Source: Bradyrhizobium jicamae (GTDB lineage: Bacteria; Pseudomonadota; Alphaproteobacteria; Rhizobiales; Xanthobacteraceae). Taken from it: a stretch of DNA of 64,000 nucleotides. Under the pieces are notes generated by a model. That model was not told the DNA's origin. It did not search any database and saw only the letters and a list, made by a program, of their open reading frames with translations. Position numbers and translations under genes: made by a program. This document shows positions 9,577 to 18,916 of this stretch, in pieces (positions within the stretch are counted from its first letter, which is position 1; each line of letters begins with the position of its first letter). The DNA is taken from contig NZ_JAFCKQ010000021.1 in NCBI RefSeq assembly GCF_018130215.1, positions 1 through 64,000 of the forward strand. The letters are read 5' to 3'.

Positions 9577-9663
9577 GCGGTCGCTTGCGGGCGTCGGGAG
9601 ATTCTCAATTCATCGCTCGCAAGCTCCGCCTTCTCAGGGGTCGGATAAGGATTGTGTTCGCGA

Positions 9664-10419
9664 ATGTCTGTTGTTCTTGAAGTTAGAAACGTCAACAAGC
9701 GCTTCGGCCAGATCGTTGCTTTGGACGATATCAGCCTTGAATTGAACGCGGGCGAGATCGTCGCGCTGCTAGGCGACAACGGTGCCGGCAAGTCCACATT
9801 GATGAACATCATGTGTGGCGCCATGGAGGCATCGAGCGGCGAAGTTCTTGTGCAGGGGCAGGCAATCCACTCGCCGCAGCACGCGCAGGAACTGGGCGTC
9901 GGTATGGTCTATCAGGACCTCGCGTTGGCCCCACACTTGACCGTGGCCGAGAATATGTTCCTCGGGCGCGAAACGATGATGCCTGGCATCGCAGGCATAT
10001 TGCAATGGGTCGACCGACGAGAAATGGACCGGCGCGCAAGCGAGGAAATTACTCGGCTAGGGATCAGAACCCTTCAAGACGTCCGGATGCCGGTCCAACT
10101 TCTTTCGGGAGGCCAGCGACAGGTGGCGGCGATTGCTCGTGCGCTCATGTGGACTAAGGTTACCATCCTGCTCGATGAGCCTACTGCCGCGCTAGGGCCC
10201 AAGCAGGTTTCGCTCGTCCTGGATGCAATTCGGTCGATCGCCGAGAGAGGCTTGTCGGTTTGTATCATTGCCCACGACATACCCCACATTCTTCAGGTGG
10301 CTGATCGGCTCGTCATCCTTCGTCGCGGGAAGGTCGTGAAGTCAATGCAGGCCAAAGGGCGCTCCGTCATGGATGTCGTCGCTTTGATGGTCGGTGATGA
10401 AAGCGCGATCGATGTCTGA
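9664..10419 (+). CDS. Sugar-type ABC importer ATPase (single domain)
   Basis: A 251-residue ATPase with one nucleotide-binding domain: Walker A GDNGAGKS at about 37-44, signature LSGGQRQ at about 147-153, Walker B ILLDEP at about 168-173. Single-domain ATPases occur in the fructose/ribose-like subgroup (FrcA type), unlike the two-domain RbsA/MglA type found later in this window at 24009. ATG 9664 follows GGATAAGG; an in-frame TTG at 9652 lies too close to that site. It lies between the binding protein and the permease in one operon. Confidence 0.9.
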   Translation: MSVVLEVRNVNKRFGQIVALDDISLELNAGEIVALLGDNGAGKSTLMNIMCGAMEASSGEVLVQGQAIHSPQHAQELGVGMVYQDLALAPHLTVAENMFLGRETMMPGIAGILQWVDRREMDRRASEEITRLGIRTLQDVRMPVQLLSGGQRQVAAIARALMWTKVTILLDEPTAALGPKQVSLVLDAIRSIAERGLSVCIIAHDIPHILQVADRLVILRRGKVVKSMQAKGRSVMDVVALMVGDESAIDV

Positions 10420-10461
10420 GATGGCTTCCCCGACTGTCTTACCCAAACAGGAATATCAGCC

Positions 10462-11505
10462 GTGACCACCTCAGAAGTTACCAAGATGGAGCAGCCTGGC
10501 TTGACCAAGGTGGAGGGGATCAGACACTTCACGCCAGCCTTGTTGGGCGGAAACGCGCTCTGGGTGCTCCTCCTCAACGTCGGGCTCGTCGGAGTTTTCC
10601 AGGTTCTGTCACGCAATGGGGCGTTCCTCAATCCCGCAAACGTCAATTCGATCCTCATCTCCTACTCGCAGGTCCTACTTCTGGTCTTTGCGCAGACAAT
10701 GCTTCTAGGCGCCGGGCAGATCGATCTTTCACAAGGATCGACTGTGGTCTTGTCTTCGGTGGTTTCGGGCATGACGCTCATTTCCGTCTCACAAGGCGGC
10801 GATCCCGGAGCGGCGATGACTTTACCAATCTTGATCGCCGTGGTGATCGCGGTCGGTGCCGCGGTCGGGCTGATCAACGGGCTTTTGGTTGGCTGGCTGA
10901 GAATCAATTCGCTGGTTGCTACGCTTGGGATGCTGGGCATCCTTCTCGGCGCAGCCCAAGTCATCACAAAGGGGGATAATCTCTTTGGCGTTCCGCTGTC
11001 GATTCAGTCGCACTTTGGGATGGCCTCGCTTTTTGGAATTCCGATGCCGACGGTGACGTCGGCCGCGATCGTCGGCCTCCTGTGGCTGCACTTTCGACAA
11101 GGCCGTTTCGGAATCCATACGATTGCAATCGGTTCGTCGGAGCGTGCCGCCGTGCGAAACGGCATCTCACGGACAAAGCATCTGGTGCTGCTCTACACTG
11201 TAGCCGGAGCGCTTTGCGGGATTGCGGGGGCGTTCGATCTTGCCCGTTTCACAACTACCGACATCGGGGGCCATACTAACGACGCGCTCGCGTCGATCTC
11301 GGGGGCAGTGATCGGGGGAACGAGCCTTTTCGGGGGACAGCCCTACTTTTTCGGAGCCGTGCTCGGTGCGATGCTGGGGCTCATTCTGCAGTCAGGCCTC
11401 GTGATATTAAACTTTCCACCCTTTTACCAGACCATCGCGATCGGGATGATTCTCATCATTGCCGTCGCCGTTGACAGCCTAAAATCCCAGAACGCCGCAC
11501 GCTAA
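10462..11505 (+). CDS. Sugar-type ABC importer permease
   Basis: A 347-residue polytopic inner-membrane protein of the BPD_transp_2 (RbsC/FrcB-like) family. It contains GQIDLSQGSTVVLSS, a conserved RbsC-like motif, and about eight to ten hydrophobic segments, ending in the characteristic GAVIGGTSLFGGQPYFFGAVLGA region. GTG start at 10462. It is the third gene of the transporter operon that continues into the amidase. Confidence 0.9.
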   Translation: MTTSEVTKMEQPGLTKVEGIRHFTPALLGGNALWVLLLNVGLVGVFQVLSRNGAFLNPANVNSILISYSQVLLLVFAQTMLLGAGQIDLSQGSTVVLSSVVSGMTLISVSQGGDPGAAMTLPILIAVVIAVGAAVGLINGLLVGWLRINSLVATLGMLGILLGAAQVITKGDNLFGVPLSIQSHFGMASLFGIPMPTVTSAAIVGLLWLHFRQGRFGIHTIAIGSSERAAVRNGISRTKHLVLLYTVAGALCGIAGAFDLARFTTTDIGGHTNDALASISGAVIGGTSLFGGQPYFFGAVLGAMLGLILQSGLVILNFPPFYQTIAIGMILIIAVAVDSLKSQNAAR

Positions 11506-11547
11506 TCGCGTCAACTTCTCCAAATTTCGGAAAAGGCGAGAACGACC

Positions 11548-13065
11548 GTGACTCAATCACCCACTCAAGACATCTTAAATCTCTACACGACCACCGACGC
11601 GGTGGGTCTTGCTCAGCACGTCAAGAAGCGTGACGTGACCGCCGCCGAACTTGTCGAAGCCGCGGTGAGCGTCATTGAGCGGGTGGACCCGTCGATCAAT
11701 TCGGTCGCGATCAAAAGCTACGACTCTGCTCGGGAGTGCGCTCACGGAGTCGGCGAGAGAGGAGTTCTCGCGGGCGTGCCACTCCTGCTGAAGAACGTCG
11801 GCTCGGCCTGCAATGGGTTGCCGCTCGACCTGGGGCTCAAAGCGCTCCAAGGCCGCAACTGGTCCAAGGAAACCGAGATGGTGCGTCGCATCCGGTCGGC
11901 AGCTTTGTCGATCATTGGGCGCAGCAATGCGCCGGAGTGCGGCTGGTCGCTTGGTACCGAGAACCGACTTTACGGTACGACTCGCAACCCTCATGACACA
12001 AGTCGAACCGCCGGGGGCTCATCGGGGGGCGCAGCGGCGGCGGTGGCGGCACGACTCGTGCCTCTGGCTGAGGCCTCGGACGGGGCGGGCTCGATTCGGG
12101 TCCCCGCTTCGTGCTGCGGCGTCGTTGGTCTGAAGCCGGCCCGAGGGCGGATCACGTATGGCCCGGAGGGCGTAGATAACTGGTTTGGTTGCGTCAGCAC
12201 GCTCTGCAACAGCCTTACAGTTCGCGACACTGCCGCCTTCCTCGACGTGACAGCGGGTAACATGCCGGGCGATCCATACGTTCCGCAGCGCTCGGCCAAA
12301 AGCTGGCTCTCGCTGCTCGACCAGCCGCCACGTAGTCTACGGATCGGCTACGTTATGGTCGCACCTTGGGGCGGCTCTTTAGATCCCGAGGTGTGCGCCT
12401 CGTTCGAGGATAACCTGCGTCTTTTGGAGAGCTTTGGCCACAGGTTGGAAGAGCATCGTGTCGCTACCGATCTCGAAGCTGCTTGGTGGCGCTATAGTGA
12501 CATCGTATCAGTCGAATACGCCCGCGAGTTTGAGGACTTGGGCGGGATGATTGGTCGTCCCTTAAAAGAGGACGACTTTTGCCCATTTAACTGGGCGATG
12601 GTGCAGCACGCTAAATCTCTGTCAGCCGGGGCGTATTCGGCCAGCATCGCTGCAATCCGGAAAGCGGGCCAACAACTCGCGATAGAACTTTCGGCATATG
12701 ATGTCCTTGTCACGCCTACTCTGACGCAATTGCCGCGTCCCGTGAATTACTGGTCAATGGAAGAAAGAGATTGGCGGACGTACCTCGCTCGCTGGTCGGA
12801 TGCGGTCTACATGTTCGCATTCAATATTTCCGGCCACCCTGCCATCTCGGTGCCGGGCAAACCCTCCACCTCTGGACTGCCAATCGGGATACAGTATGTA
12901 GGCGCGCGTAGTGATGAGGCGACGCTACTGCAACTCGCCCGTCAGACAGAGGTTGCCGCGCCCTGGATCGGGCATATTCCCGGAGTCAGCGCGCTCACTC
13001 GAGCGTCTGCGGTGTCCTTGCAAGCTCCTCGATCCGAGGCAGCAGGAACTCAGCGGCCTTTGTGA
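11548..13065 (+). CDS. Amidase-signature family hydrolase
   Basis: A 505-residue enzyme with the complete amidase signature: GVPLLLKN carrying catalytic Lys82, GGSSGG at 156-161 supplying the bridging Ser, and the nucleophile Ser182 in DGAGSIRVPAS. Amidases of this family hydrolyse C-N amide bonds, so it probably releases an amine or carboxylate from the imported compound in the cytoplasm (no signal peptide). GTG start. It is the fourth gene of the importer operon. Its last 71 bases overlap tail-to-tail with the oppositely oriented GntR gene. Confidence 0.88.
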   Translation: MTQSPTQDILNLYTTTDAVGLAQHVKKRDVTAAELVEAAVSVIERVDPSINSVAIKSYDSARECAHGVGERGVLAGVPLLLKNVGSACNGLPLDLGLKALQGRNWSKETEMVRRIRSAALSIIGRSNAPECGWSLGTENRLYGTTRNPHDTSRTAGGSSGGAAAAVAARLVPLAEASDGAGSIRVPASCCGVVGLKPARGRITYGPEGVDNWFGCVSTLCNSLTVRDTAAFLDVTAGNMPGDPYVPQRSAKSWLSLLDQPPRSLRIGYVMVAPWGGSLDPEVCASFEDNLRLLESFGHRLEEHRVATDLEAAWWRYSDIVSVEYAREFEDLGGMIGRPLKEDDFCPFNWAMVQHAKSLSAGAYSASIAAIRKAGQQLAIELSAYDVLVTPTLTQLPRPVNYWSMEERDWRTYLARWSDAVYMFAFNISGHPAISVPGKPSTSGLPIGIQYVGARSDEATLLQLARQTEVAAPWIGHIPGVSALTRASAVSLQAPRSEAAGTQRPL

Positions 13066-13672
13066 TGTCGGCGACCAGATGGCGGCGTACGTCCGCTCCG
13101 TCAGCGCGAGCGAGCGCTTCCAGGATAAGGCGATGTTCCTCGGTCGCGTGGGGTTCGTAGCCGGGTCGAGCGAAAAGCTCATTCATGTAAACCCCGACCT
13201 CGCCCCACAAGTTCTGGATGATGCGAACAAGGCGCGGGGACCTCGAATGACTGTAAATGGCAAAATGAAACTGCTGGTTCATCGTGACATAATCCGTGTA
13301 GCGTCGCTCACGCAGCGCCACGTCGGTGCGATCGGTCAGCTTGGTAAGTTCAGCAAGCGCCTCTGGAGGCAGATAGTTCGCGGACATTTCACCTGCGAGC
13401 CCTTCAAGCTCACGGCGGATGCGGAACAACTCAGTGAACTTCTCTGGATCCCAGTCGGGAACCGCGATGGAGCGATTGGCGAGCATAACAAGCTGCCCCT
13501 CACCCACGAGCCTGTTCAGCGCTTCGCGCACCGGAGTGGTGGAGATTCCGTACGTCTGCGCCAGCGTACGGATTACCAGAACTTGCCGGGGTTTGAATTG
13601 CCCGGCGATCAATCCGCCTCTGATCGCATCGTAGGCGCGGTCATTCAGCGGCTTGTATTCTATCTTTTCCAT
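12995..13672 (-). CDS. GntR/FCD-family transcriptional regulator
   Basis: A 225-residue repressor-type protein with an N-terminal winged helix (AYDAIRGGLIAGQFKPRQVLV, ISTTPVREALNRLVGEG) and a C-terminal FCD ligand-binding domain. Candidate metal-binding His residues lie in FHFAIYSHS, EEHRLILEAL and RRHLVADI. It lies between the importer operon, which converges on it, and the catabolic operon, which is divergent. The location and shared operator-like sequences suggest that it controls both units in response to the pathway substrate or an intermediate. Confidence 0.9.
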   Translation of the reverse strand: MEKIEYKPLNDRAYDAIRGGLIAGQFKPRQVLVIRTLAQTYGISTTPVREALNRLVGEGQLVMLANRSIAVPDWDPEKFTELFRIRRELEGLAGEMSANYLPPEALAELTKLTDRTDVALRERRYTDYVTMNQQFHFAIYSHSRSPRLVRIIQNLWGEVGVYMNELFARPGYEPHATEEHRLILEALARADGADVRRHLVADITKAAEFLLPRIEELARTPQTLE

Positions 13673-13752
13673 CTTCTCTCCGACTATTCGACGCCGTCGA
13701 AGCTAGGGGTTTCCGTAGCTTGGCATCATCTTCCACATCATGATCGCGCGCG

Positions 13753-13784
13753 TGACATCGTATATCAACGTAACAAGCATGTCA
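13753..13784. promoter_or_regulatory. Operator-like repeat in the GntR/kinase divergent region
   Basis: TGACAT at 13753-13758 and ATGTCA at 13779-13784 form an inverted repeat in the 147-bp divergent intergenic region. The left part TGACATCGTATAT matches the arm of the palindrome at 8493-8517 in 11 of 13 positions. The spacing between half-sites differs (20 against 15 bases), so this may be a weaker or differently used site. Confidence 0.5.
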
Positions 13785-13819
13785 TCCGCGTGGCCGTCTA
13801 CGTTGGTTGAGGGGGAGCA

Positions 13820-14887
13820 ATGACTGAGACCCAGCCAGCCTTTGTCGGGGGAGAGACGCTCGCGTCACCCAGCCCCAAGCTGACCACCAGCGAGGCGGAG
13901 AAACTGGCTCGCGACTTGTACGGGATCGAGTGCCGGGCCCACATGCTGACGGCCGAGCGCGACCAGAACCTATTGCTTGAAGTCGACGGCTGCAGCCGTT
14001 TTGTTATGAAGATATCCAATCCCGGCGAGGTACGCGCGGTCACTGATTTCCAGACCGCTGCCTTGTGCCATGTCGAGTGCTCTGATCGTCACCTGCCGGT
14101 GCCGCGCATCCGGCGAACGCTTTCTGGTGCAACAGAAGCGCCCATCGTGCTTGCCGACGGACGGCAGAGTGTAACTCGGGTAGTCACCTTTCTTCCAGGC
14201 CGACCGCTCGTTGCCGCCCCCGGTTCTGCGCGCCAAAGAGCAAACCTTGCCCGCTGTCTGGCGAGGCTCGATCGCGCGCTTCAGGGTTTCTCGCACCCGG
14301 GACAAGGACATTATTTGCAGTGGGACATCACCCATCTCGACCGCCTGGAGCCGCTGCTGCCAAACATCAAGGACCCGATTGGCCGCGAGCTGCTGGAAGG
14401 CGTGTTGGAGGAATTCCACGATCGGGTGCAGCCTGCGTTTGGCGAACTTCGGAGGCAGGTGATCTACAACGACTTGAACTTCTACAATGTGTTGGTTGAC
14501 GAAGCCGACCCCGACCACATTACAGGAATAATTGACTTCGGGGACATAGTCGCGGCACCCCTGGTTAATGACGTAGCCGTGGCAGCCTCATACCAATTCG
14601 GTTCAGCGGGCGATCGTGGAGCCGTAGCCGACTTTGTGGCCGCTTATCACGCCGCGCTGCCCCTTACCGTAAGCGAAGTTGCAATACTCCCTGCGCTGAT
14701 CGCCGCACGTCTAGCGACTACAGTTCTGATCACTAGCTATCGCGCACAGTGCTATCCCCAAAACAGCCTCTACATTCTGCGCAATGCGTCTGCCGCCTGG
14801 ACAGCGCTAAAAGTCTTGCGCGCGCCGGAATGGCACCAAGATGGTGGTTGGCTCAAAGACGCTCTGATGGACAAGGAGAGACTGTGA
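13820..14887 (+). CDS. APH-fold small-molecule kinase (hydroxylysine/amino-alcohol kinase-like)
   Basis: A 355-residue protein of the aminoglycoside phosphotransferase (APH/ChoK) superfamily. The catalytic loop is VIYNDLNFYNVLVD and the metal-binding Asp lies in GIIDFGDIV; an N-terminal Lys in RFVMKISNP probably binds ATP. The architecture resembles hydroxylysine kinase-type proteins. A phospho-lyase-type PLP enzyme follows with a 4-base overlap, the pairing known for hydroxylysine and ethanolamine-type phosphates. It therefore probably phosphorylates a hydroxyl of an amino alcohol with ATP. The exact substrate is unknown. Confidence 0.78.
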   Translation: MTETQPAFVGGETLASPSPKLTTSEAEKLARDLYGIECRAHMLTAERDQNLLLEVDGCSRFVMKISNPGEVRAVTDFQTAALCHVECSDRHLPVPRIRRTLSGATEAPIVLADGRQSVTRVVTFLPGRPLVAAPGSARQRANLARCLARLDRALQGFSHPGQGHYLQWDITHLDRLEPLLPNIKDPIGRELLEGVLEEFHDRVQPAFGELRRQVIYNDLNFYNVLVDEADPDHITGIIDFGDIVAAPLVNDVAVAASYQFGSAGDRGAVADFVAAYHAALPLTVSEVAILPALIAARLATTVLITSYRAQCYPQNSLYILRNASAAWTALKVLRAPEWHQDGGWLKDALMDKERL

Positions 14888-16194
14888 CCGTCATCGATAC
14901 CGCAATGGCCAATGCCTTTGTCGCTGGCCGGACAGTGCTCGCGTCGGAGGAGCAAGCGCTGGTAGAAGCGCGAGCGCGTTTGCTCGGACCTGCGTACCGC
15001 CTAATGTATAACTCTCCTCTGCACTTCGTGAAAGGTGAGGGTGTCTGGCTGATTGATGCCGCAGGGCGGCGCTATCTCGACGCCTACAACAACGTCACTT
15101 CGCTGGGCCATTGTCACCCTGCGGTAGTCGAGGCGATCACAAAACAAGTGGCGACGCTGGCCACCAATACGCGTTACCTGCATGAAGCGATCCTGGAGCT
15201 TGCTGACCGCCTGATCGCGACGATGCCTAATGGTGCAGGTCATTTGATGTTGACCTGCTCTGGCAGTGAGGCAAACGATCTCGCCTGGCGCATCGCCCGG
15301 TCGGCTACGGGTGGCACCGGTGTGATTGTGACGGAGACCGCCTATCATGGCATCACTGATGCCGTCGCGAAGTTCTCGCCTTCGCTCGGCTCAGCGGTTG
15401 AGCTAGGATCACATGTCGCGCTAGTTCCCGCGCCCGACGGGCGCACCGGCGATCCGTGCGAGAGTTTCCCGCGTGCTGTCGAGGCGGCCGCCGCGAAGTT
15501 GCAACGCCACGGCGTCCGACCCGCAATGTTGATAGTTGATTCCATGTTTACAAGCGATGGGATCTTGGCTGACCCGTCGGGCTTCCTGTCTCCTGCGGCG
15601 GAGGTGATCCGTCGCGCGGGCGGGTTGTTCGTGGCCGACGAGGTGCAATCTGGCTTCGCTCGCACTGGCGGTCAGATGTGGGGGTTCCAACGCCACAGTG
15701 TGGTGCCTGACATTGTCACCATGGGCAAGCCGATGGGCAACGGCCAGCCGGTAGCGGGATTGATAGTACAGCCAGAATTGGTTCAGGATTTTGGACGTCG
15801 CGCACGATACTTCAACACATTCGGCGGGAATCCCGTGTCCTGCGCGGCCGCTCTAGCTGTGGTCGACACTATCGCGCAGACGGGGCTAATGGAAAATGTC
15901 GCCCGCATGGGGGAGCGTATGCGCAAACAGCTACGCGCGTTGGCAGTTCGTCATCAGGCGCTCGGCTCAGTGCGTGGGGCGGGGCTCCTGTGCGGGGTCG
16001 AAATTGTAGACGGAACTGAACCGGACGCGATCGAGACCGCGCGCATCGTCAACGGGATGCGCAACCGCGGAGTGCTGATCAGTTCATGTGGTCGCAATCA
16101 CAACATCCTGAAGATCCGCCCGCCCCTGGTGGTGACAGAGGAGCATGTGGATTTGCTCGTTGGTACGCTCGGCGAGGTTCTGGCCGCGCGATAA
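14884..16194 (+). CDS. Class-III PLP enzyme, amino-alcohol-phosphate phospho-lyase type
   Basis: A 436-residue PLP fold-type I protein. The PLP Lys lies in IVTMGKPMGNGQPVAG and the cofactor Asp in VADEVQSGFARTG. GKPMGNG, together with YNNVTSLGHCHP and NTRYLHEAI, is typical of ethanolamine-phosphate and phosphohydroxylysine phospho-lyases rather than ordinary class-III transaminases (usually GKAIGGG). Such enzymes eliminate phosphate and ammonia from a 1-amino-2-phosphooxy compound to give a carbonyl. GTG 14884 is chosen: AAGGAG is five bases upstream and it overlaps the kinase stop. Confidence 0.82.
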   Translation: MTVIDTAMANAFVAGRTVLASEEQALVEARARLLGPAYRLMYNSPLHFVKGEGVWLIDAAGRRYLDAYNNVTSLGHCHPAVVEAITKQVATLATNTRYLHEAILELADRLIATMPNGAGHLMLTCSGSEANDLAWRIARSATGGTGVIVTETAYHGITDAVAKFSPSLGSAVELGSHVALVPAPDGRTGDPCESFPRAVEAAAAKLQRHGVRPAMLIVDSMFTSDGILADPSGFLSPAAEVIRRAGGLFVADEVQSGFARTGGQMWGFQRHSVVPDIVTMGKPMGNGQPVAGLIVQPELVQDFGRRARYFNTFGGNPVSCAAALAVVDTIAQTGLMENVARMGERMRKQLRALAVRHQALGSVRGAGLLCGVEIVDGTEPDAIETARIVNGMRNRGVLISSCGRNHNILKIRPPLVVTEEHVDLLVGTLGEVLAAR

Positions 16195-16213
16195 TCGAGA
16201 GGAGAACCGATCG

Positions 16214-18478
16214 ATGAACGATGCTCCCGGCTGGCGCCGCTTCACCGAATGGGACGCGCGTCCTCTGCGCAACGATCAATTCGCGAGGGACGATCCGGAG
16301 GCGGGCTTCGCCACCTTTTCCAGTCCGTGGGATCCATCGCCGTCCGCGCGGCTTGAGGGTGGCCGCATTGTGGAGATCGATGGCAAACCGGAGGCTGAGT
16401 TTGATATCCTCGATACCTTCATTGCTCGCCACCACCTTGACCCCGACGTGTTGCAGGAGGCGATGGCGATGGATCCCGCTGCGGTCGCGCGAATGCTTGT
16501 CGACATCAACGTGTCGAGGGATCGGCTTGAGCATCTGGCTCGCGGGATGACGCCTGCCAAACTCGTCTCTGTCGTCGCGACGATGTCGGCCCTTGAGATC
16601 ACGTTCGCATATTCGAAGATGCGGCAAAGAAGGACCCCCGGAAATCAGGCACATGTAACAAATGCCAAGGACGATCCCCTGCAACTCGCGGCCGACAGTG
16701 CTACCGCCGTAGCACTTGGCTTCGACGAGATCGAGACGACGATGCGGGTTGCCTCCAACGCTTGGGCCAATGCGTTAGCCTGCACGGTAGGGGCCGCTGT
16801 CGGCCGAGGAGGCGTGCTCTTCCAGTGCTCTATCGAAGAGGCGGAGGAACTCCGCATAGGCTTGGCTGGGCTCTCCTCCTACGCCGAGACGGTCTCCGTC
16901 TACGGCACGGAACAGGCCTTCGTCGATGGCGACGACACGCCCTGGTCCAAAACGTTCCTGACCGCCGCCTACGCCTCGCGTGGAATCAAGGCGCGCTGCA
17001 CGTCTGGTGCCTCATCAGAGCTGCTCATGGGCTTCCATCAACGCCAGTCCGTTCTCTATCTTGAGGCCCGCTGTCTCTGCTTGCAACGGGCGATGGGGGT
17101 GCAGGGCACTCAGAACGGCGGCATCGACGGCGCGCCGCTCACGGCCTCCATGGCCGGCGGGCTACGTGAATTGATGGCAGAAAATCTCATCGCCGTTTGG
17201 CTCGGACTCGAATGCGCATCGGGCAACGACACACGAATCAGCGAATCCGAGATCCGCGTGGGAGCGAAGATAACGCCTTATCTGCTCGCGGGGTCAGATC
17301 TCGTCTGCTCGGGGTTCGGCTCGATCCGCAAATACGACAACACGTTCAACGCCTCGCTTTTCAATGGCGAGGAGATCGAAGACTACCTCGTCCTCCAGCG
17401 CGACTTCGAGGCGGACGGTGGCCTCACCCCCGTGACCGAGGAGCAAGTGGCGGCGGTGCGAATGCGCGCGCTGACTGCGATCCGCGCGGTCTTCGAAGAA
17501 CTGGGACTGGCGGAGGTGAGCGAGGCGCGCCTTCTGTCAGTTGCCGTCGCCTCCGGCTCGCGGGAGACAGAGAGTTTCACCGTTGGCGAGGTCACTCGCA
17601 TCAGTTACGCTATCCGCGACCGCGGCCTGACAGCGGTGGATGTGGTCCAGGCGCTGGCGCGGAGGGGCTTTATACATGAGGCGGAAAACCTTCTGCTTAT
17701 GCTGCGCCAGCGCGTCTCGGGGGACTACCTCCAAACCTCCGCAATCCTGCGAAACGGGCGGGTGCTGAGCGCGTTGAATGACCCAAACGACTATCATGGG
17801 CCGGGCAGTGGCTACCGCATGTCGGAGGCCCGTTGGTCAGAAGTACGCGAGATCCGTAACATCCAGACCCGCGACAGCGTGCTGGCGAACGAATGCCGTC
17901 ATGACCCAACCGCGGCGCCTTGGCTGGTGCCGCAGCGAATCGCAGCAAAGGGCGTAGATTCTCACGAAGTGGTCATTGGCGTGAGCCCTGCTTTCGGGAT
18001 CCAGATCAACCAAACCACGGCGGGGCACGACCTCATTGACGTGCTGATGGCGCTGACGCAAGGGGTGCGTGACGGTGGTGGCAAGCCCCGGGTCGTCCGC
18101 ATCCACCACACGGCGGACACCTCCTTTCTCGGGCTCACAGCCGCGCGGCTATCCGGTTCGGGTTACGGCATCGGCATCCAGGCCAAGGGGACGGCAGTGA
18201 TCCATCGCGCCGACCGCGCGCCGCATCTGAACATTGAACTCTTCTCCAATACGCCGGTTACGAGCCTTGAGCATTACCGCGCGATGGGTCGCAACGCGGC
18301 GCTCTATGCTTCCGGTGAAGCACCTGAGCCAATAGTGGTGCCGGTAGACGGGCAGGCGCTGGGCGCCCGTTACCACGTTCGTGTCGCGTTGCTCTACGCG
18401 ATCGAGACGGCACTCGTCGATCCCAATGCCGAGCCAATTGAGCTTCTCCTGGCGCTCGGACAGGAGGGCCGCCCGTGA
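16214..18478 (+). CDS. B12-dependent diol dehydratase-like protein, fused large and medium subunits
   Basis: A 754-residue fusion. Residues 1 to about 555 match the large subunit of propanediol/glycerol dehydratase (PduC/DhaB), and the rest matches the medium subunit (PduD), normally separate proteins. Substrate, potassium and B12-contact motifs are retained: RRTPGNQAHVTN, GFDEIETT, SVYGTEQAFVDGDDTPWSK, GVQGTQNGG, LECASGND. The medium part has EVVIGVSPAFG and LSGSGYGIGIQAKGTAVIH. The reaction would be adenosylcobalamin radical dehydration of a vicinal diol or related compound to an aldehyde. No reactivase gene or microcompartment shell gene is seen in the window. It overlaps the small-subunit gene. 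Confidence 0.9.
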   Translation: MNDAPGWRRFTEWDARPLRNDQFARDDPEAGFATFSSPWDPSPSARLEGGRIVEIDGKPEAEFDILDTFIARHHLDPDVLQEAMAMDPAAVARMLVDINVSRDRLEHLARGMTPAKLVSVVATMSALEITFAYSKMRQRRTPGNQAHVTNAKDDPLQLAADSATAVALGFDEIETTMRVASNAWANALACTVGAAVGRGGVLFQCSIEEAEELRIGLAGLSSYAETVSVYGTEQAFVDGDDTPWSKTFLTAAYASRGIKARCTSGASSELLMGFHQRQSVLYLEARCLCLQRAMGVQGTQNGGIDGAPLTASMAGGLRELMAENLIAVWLGLECASGNDTRISESEIRVGAKITPYLLAGSDLVCSGFGSIRKYDNTFNASLFNGEEIEDYLVLQRDFEADGGLTPVTEEQVAAVRMRALTAIRAVFEELGLAEVSEARLLSVAVASGSRETESFTVGEVTRISYAIRDRGLTAVDVVQALARRGFIHEAENLLLMLRQRVSGDYLQTSAILRNGRVLSALNDPNDYHGPGSGYRMSEARWSEVREIRNIQTRDSVLANECRHDPTAAPWLVPQRIAAKGVDSHEVVIGVSPAFGIQINQTTAGHDLIDVLMALTQGVRDGGGKPRVVRIHHTADTSFLGLTAARLSGSGYGIGIQAKGTAVIHRADRAPHLNIELFSNTPVTSLEHYRAMGRNAALYASGEAPEPIVVPVDGQALGARYHVRVALLYAIETALVDPNAEPIELLLALGQEGRP

Positions 18479-18894
18479 AGAACCCACTCGAACTCTACCC
18501 CGTGTCTGAACGCGCACCGGAGCGCGCCGTCTCAGCTTCCGGCCTGCCGTTGGAACAACTCACTCTAGAAGAGGTGGTGGCGGGCCGAATCGGCGCAAGA
18601 GACATCACCATCTCATCCCAGGTGCTACGGCTTCAGGCGCAGATTGCCCGTGCCGCAGGGCGCGAGACGCTCGCCCGCAACATCGAACGCGCGGCCGAAC
18701 TCGTCACTGTGCCGCAGGAGATTATTCTCGAGACCTACGAGATGATGCGTCCTGGCCGCGTTACGGATCCCGTGGTGCTGACCGCGCGCGCGGAAATGAT
18801 GCGCCGAAAGTACGGCGCGACGAATATTGCCGCGCTTATTGACGAAGCGGTCGCAGTCTATACCCGCCGAGGTCTCTTTCGCCGCCGCTACTGA
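18475..18894 (+). CDS. Diol dehydratase-like small subunit
   Basis: A 139-residue protein matching the PduE/DhaE small subunit: LEQLTLEEVVAGRIGARDITISSQVLRLQAQIARAAGRE, then NIERAAELVTVPQEIILETYEMMRPGR. GTG 18475 overlaps the stop of the fused large/medium gene and lies about seven bases after CAGGAGGG. It completes the alpha-beta-gamma set of the B12 enzyme, with alpha and beta fused. Confidence 0.9.
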   Translation: MKNPLELYPVSERAPERAVSASGLPLEQLTLEEVVAGRIGARDITISSQVLRLQAQIARAAGRETLARNIERAAELVTVPQEIILETYEMMRPGRVTDPVVLTARAEMMRRKYGATNIAALIDEAVAVYTRRGLFRRRY

Positions 18895-18916
18895 TCCACA
18901 TGAGAGGACTTTCGCC

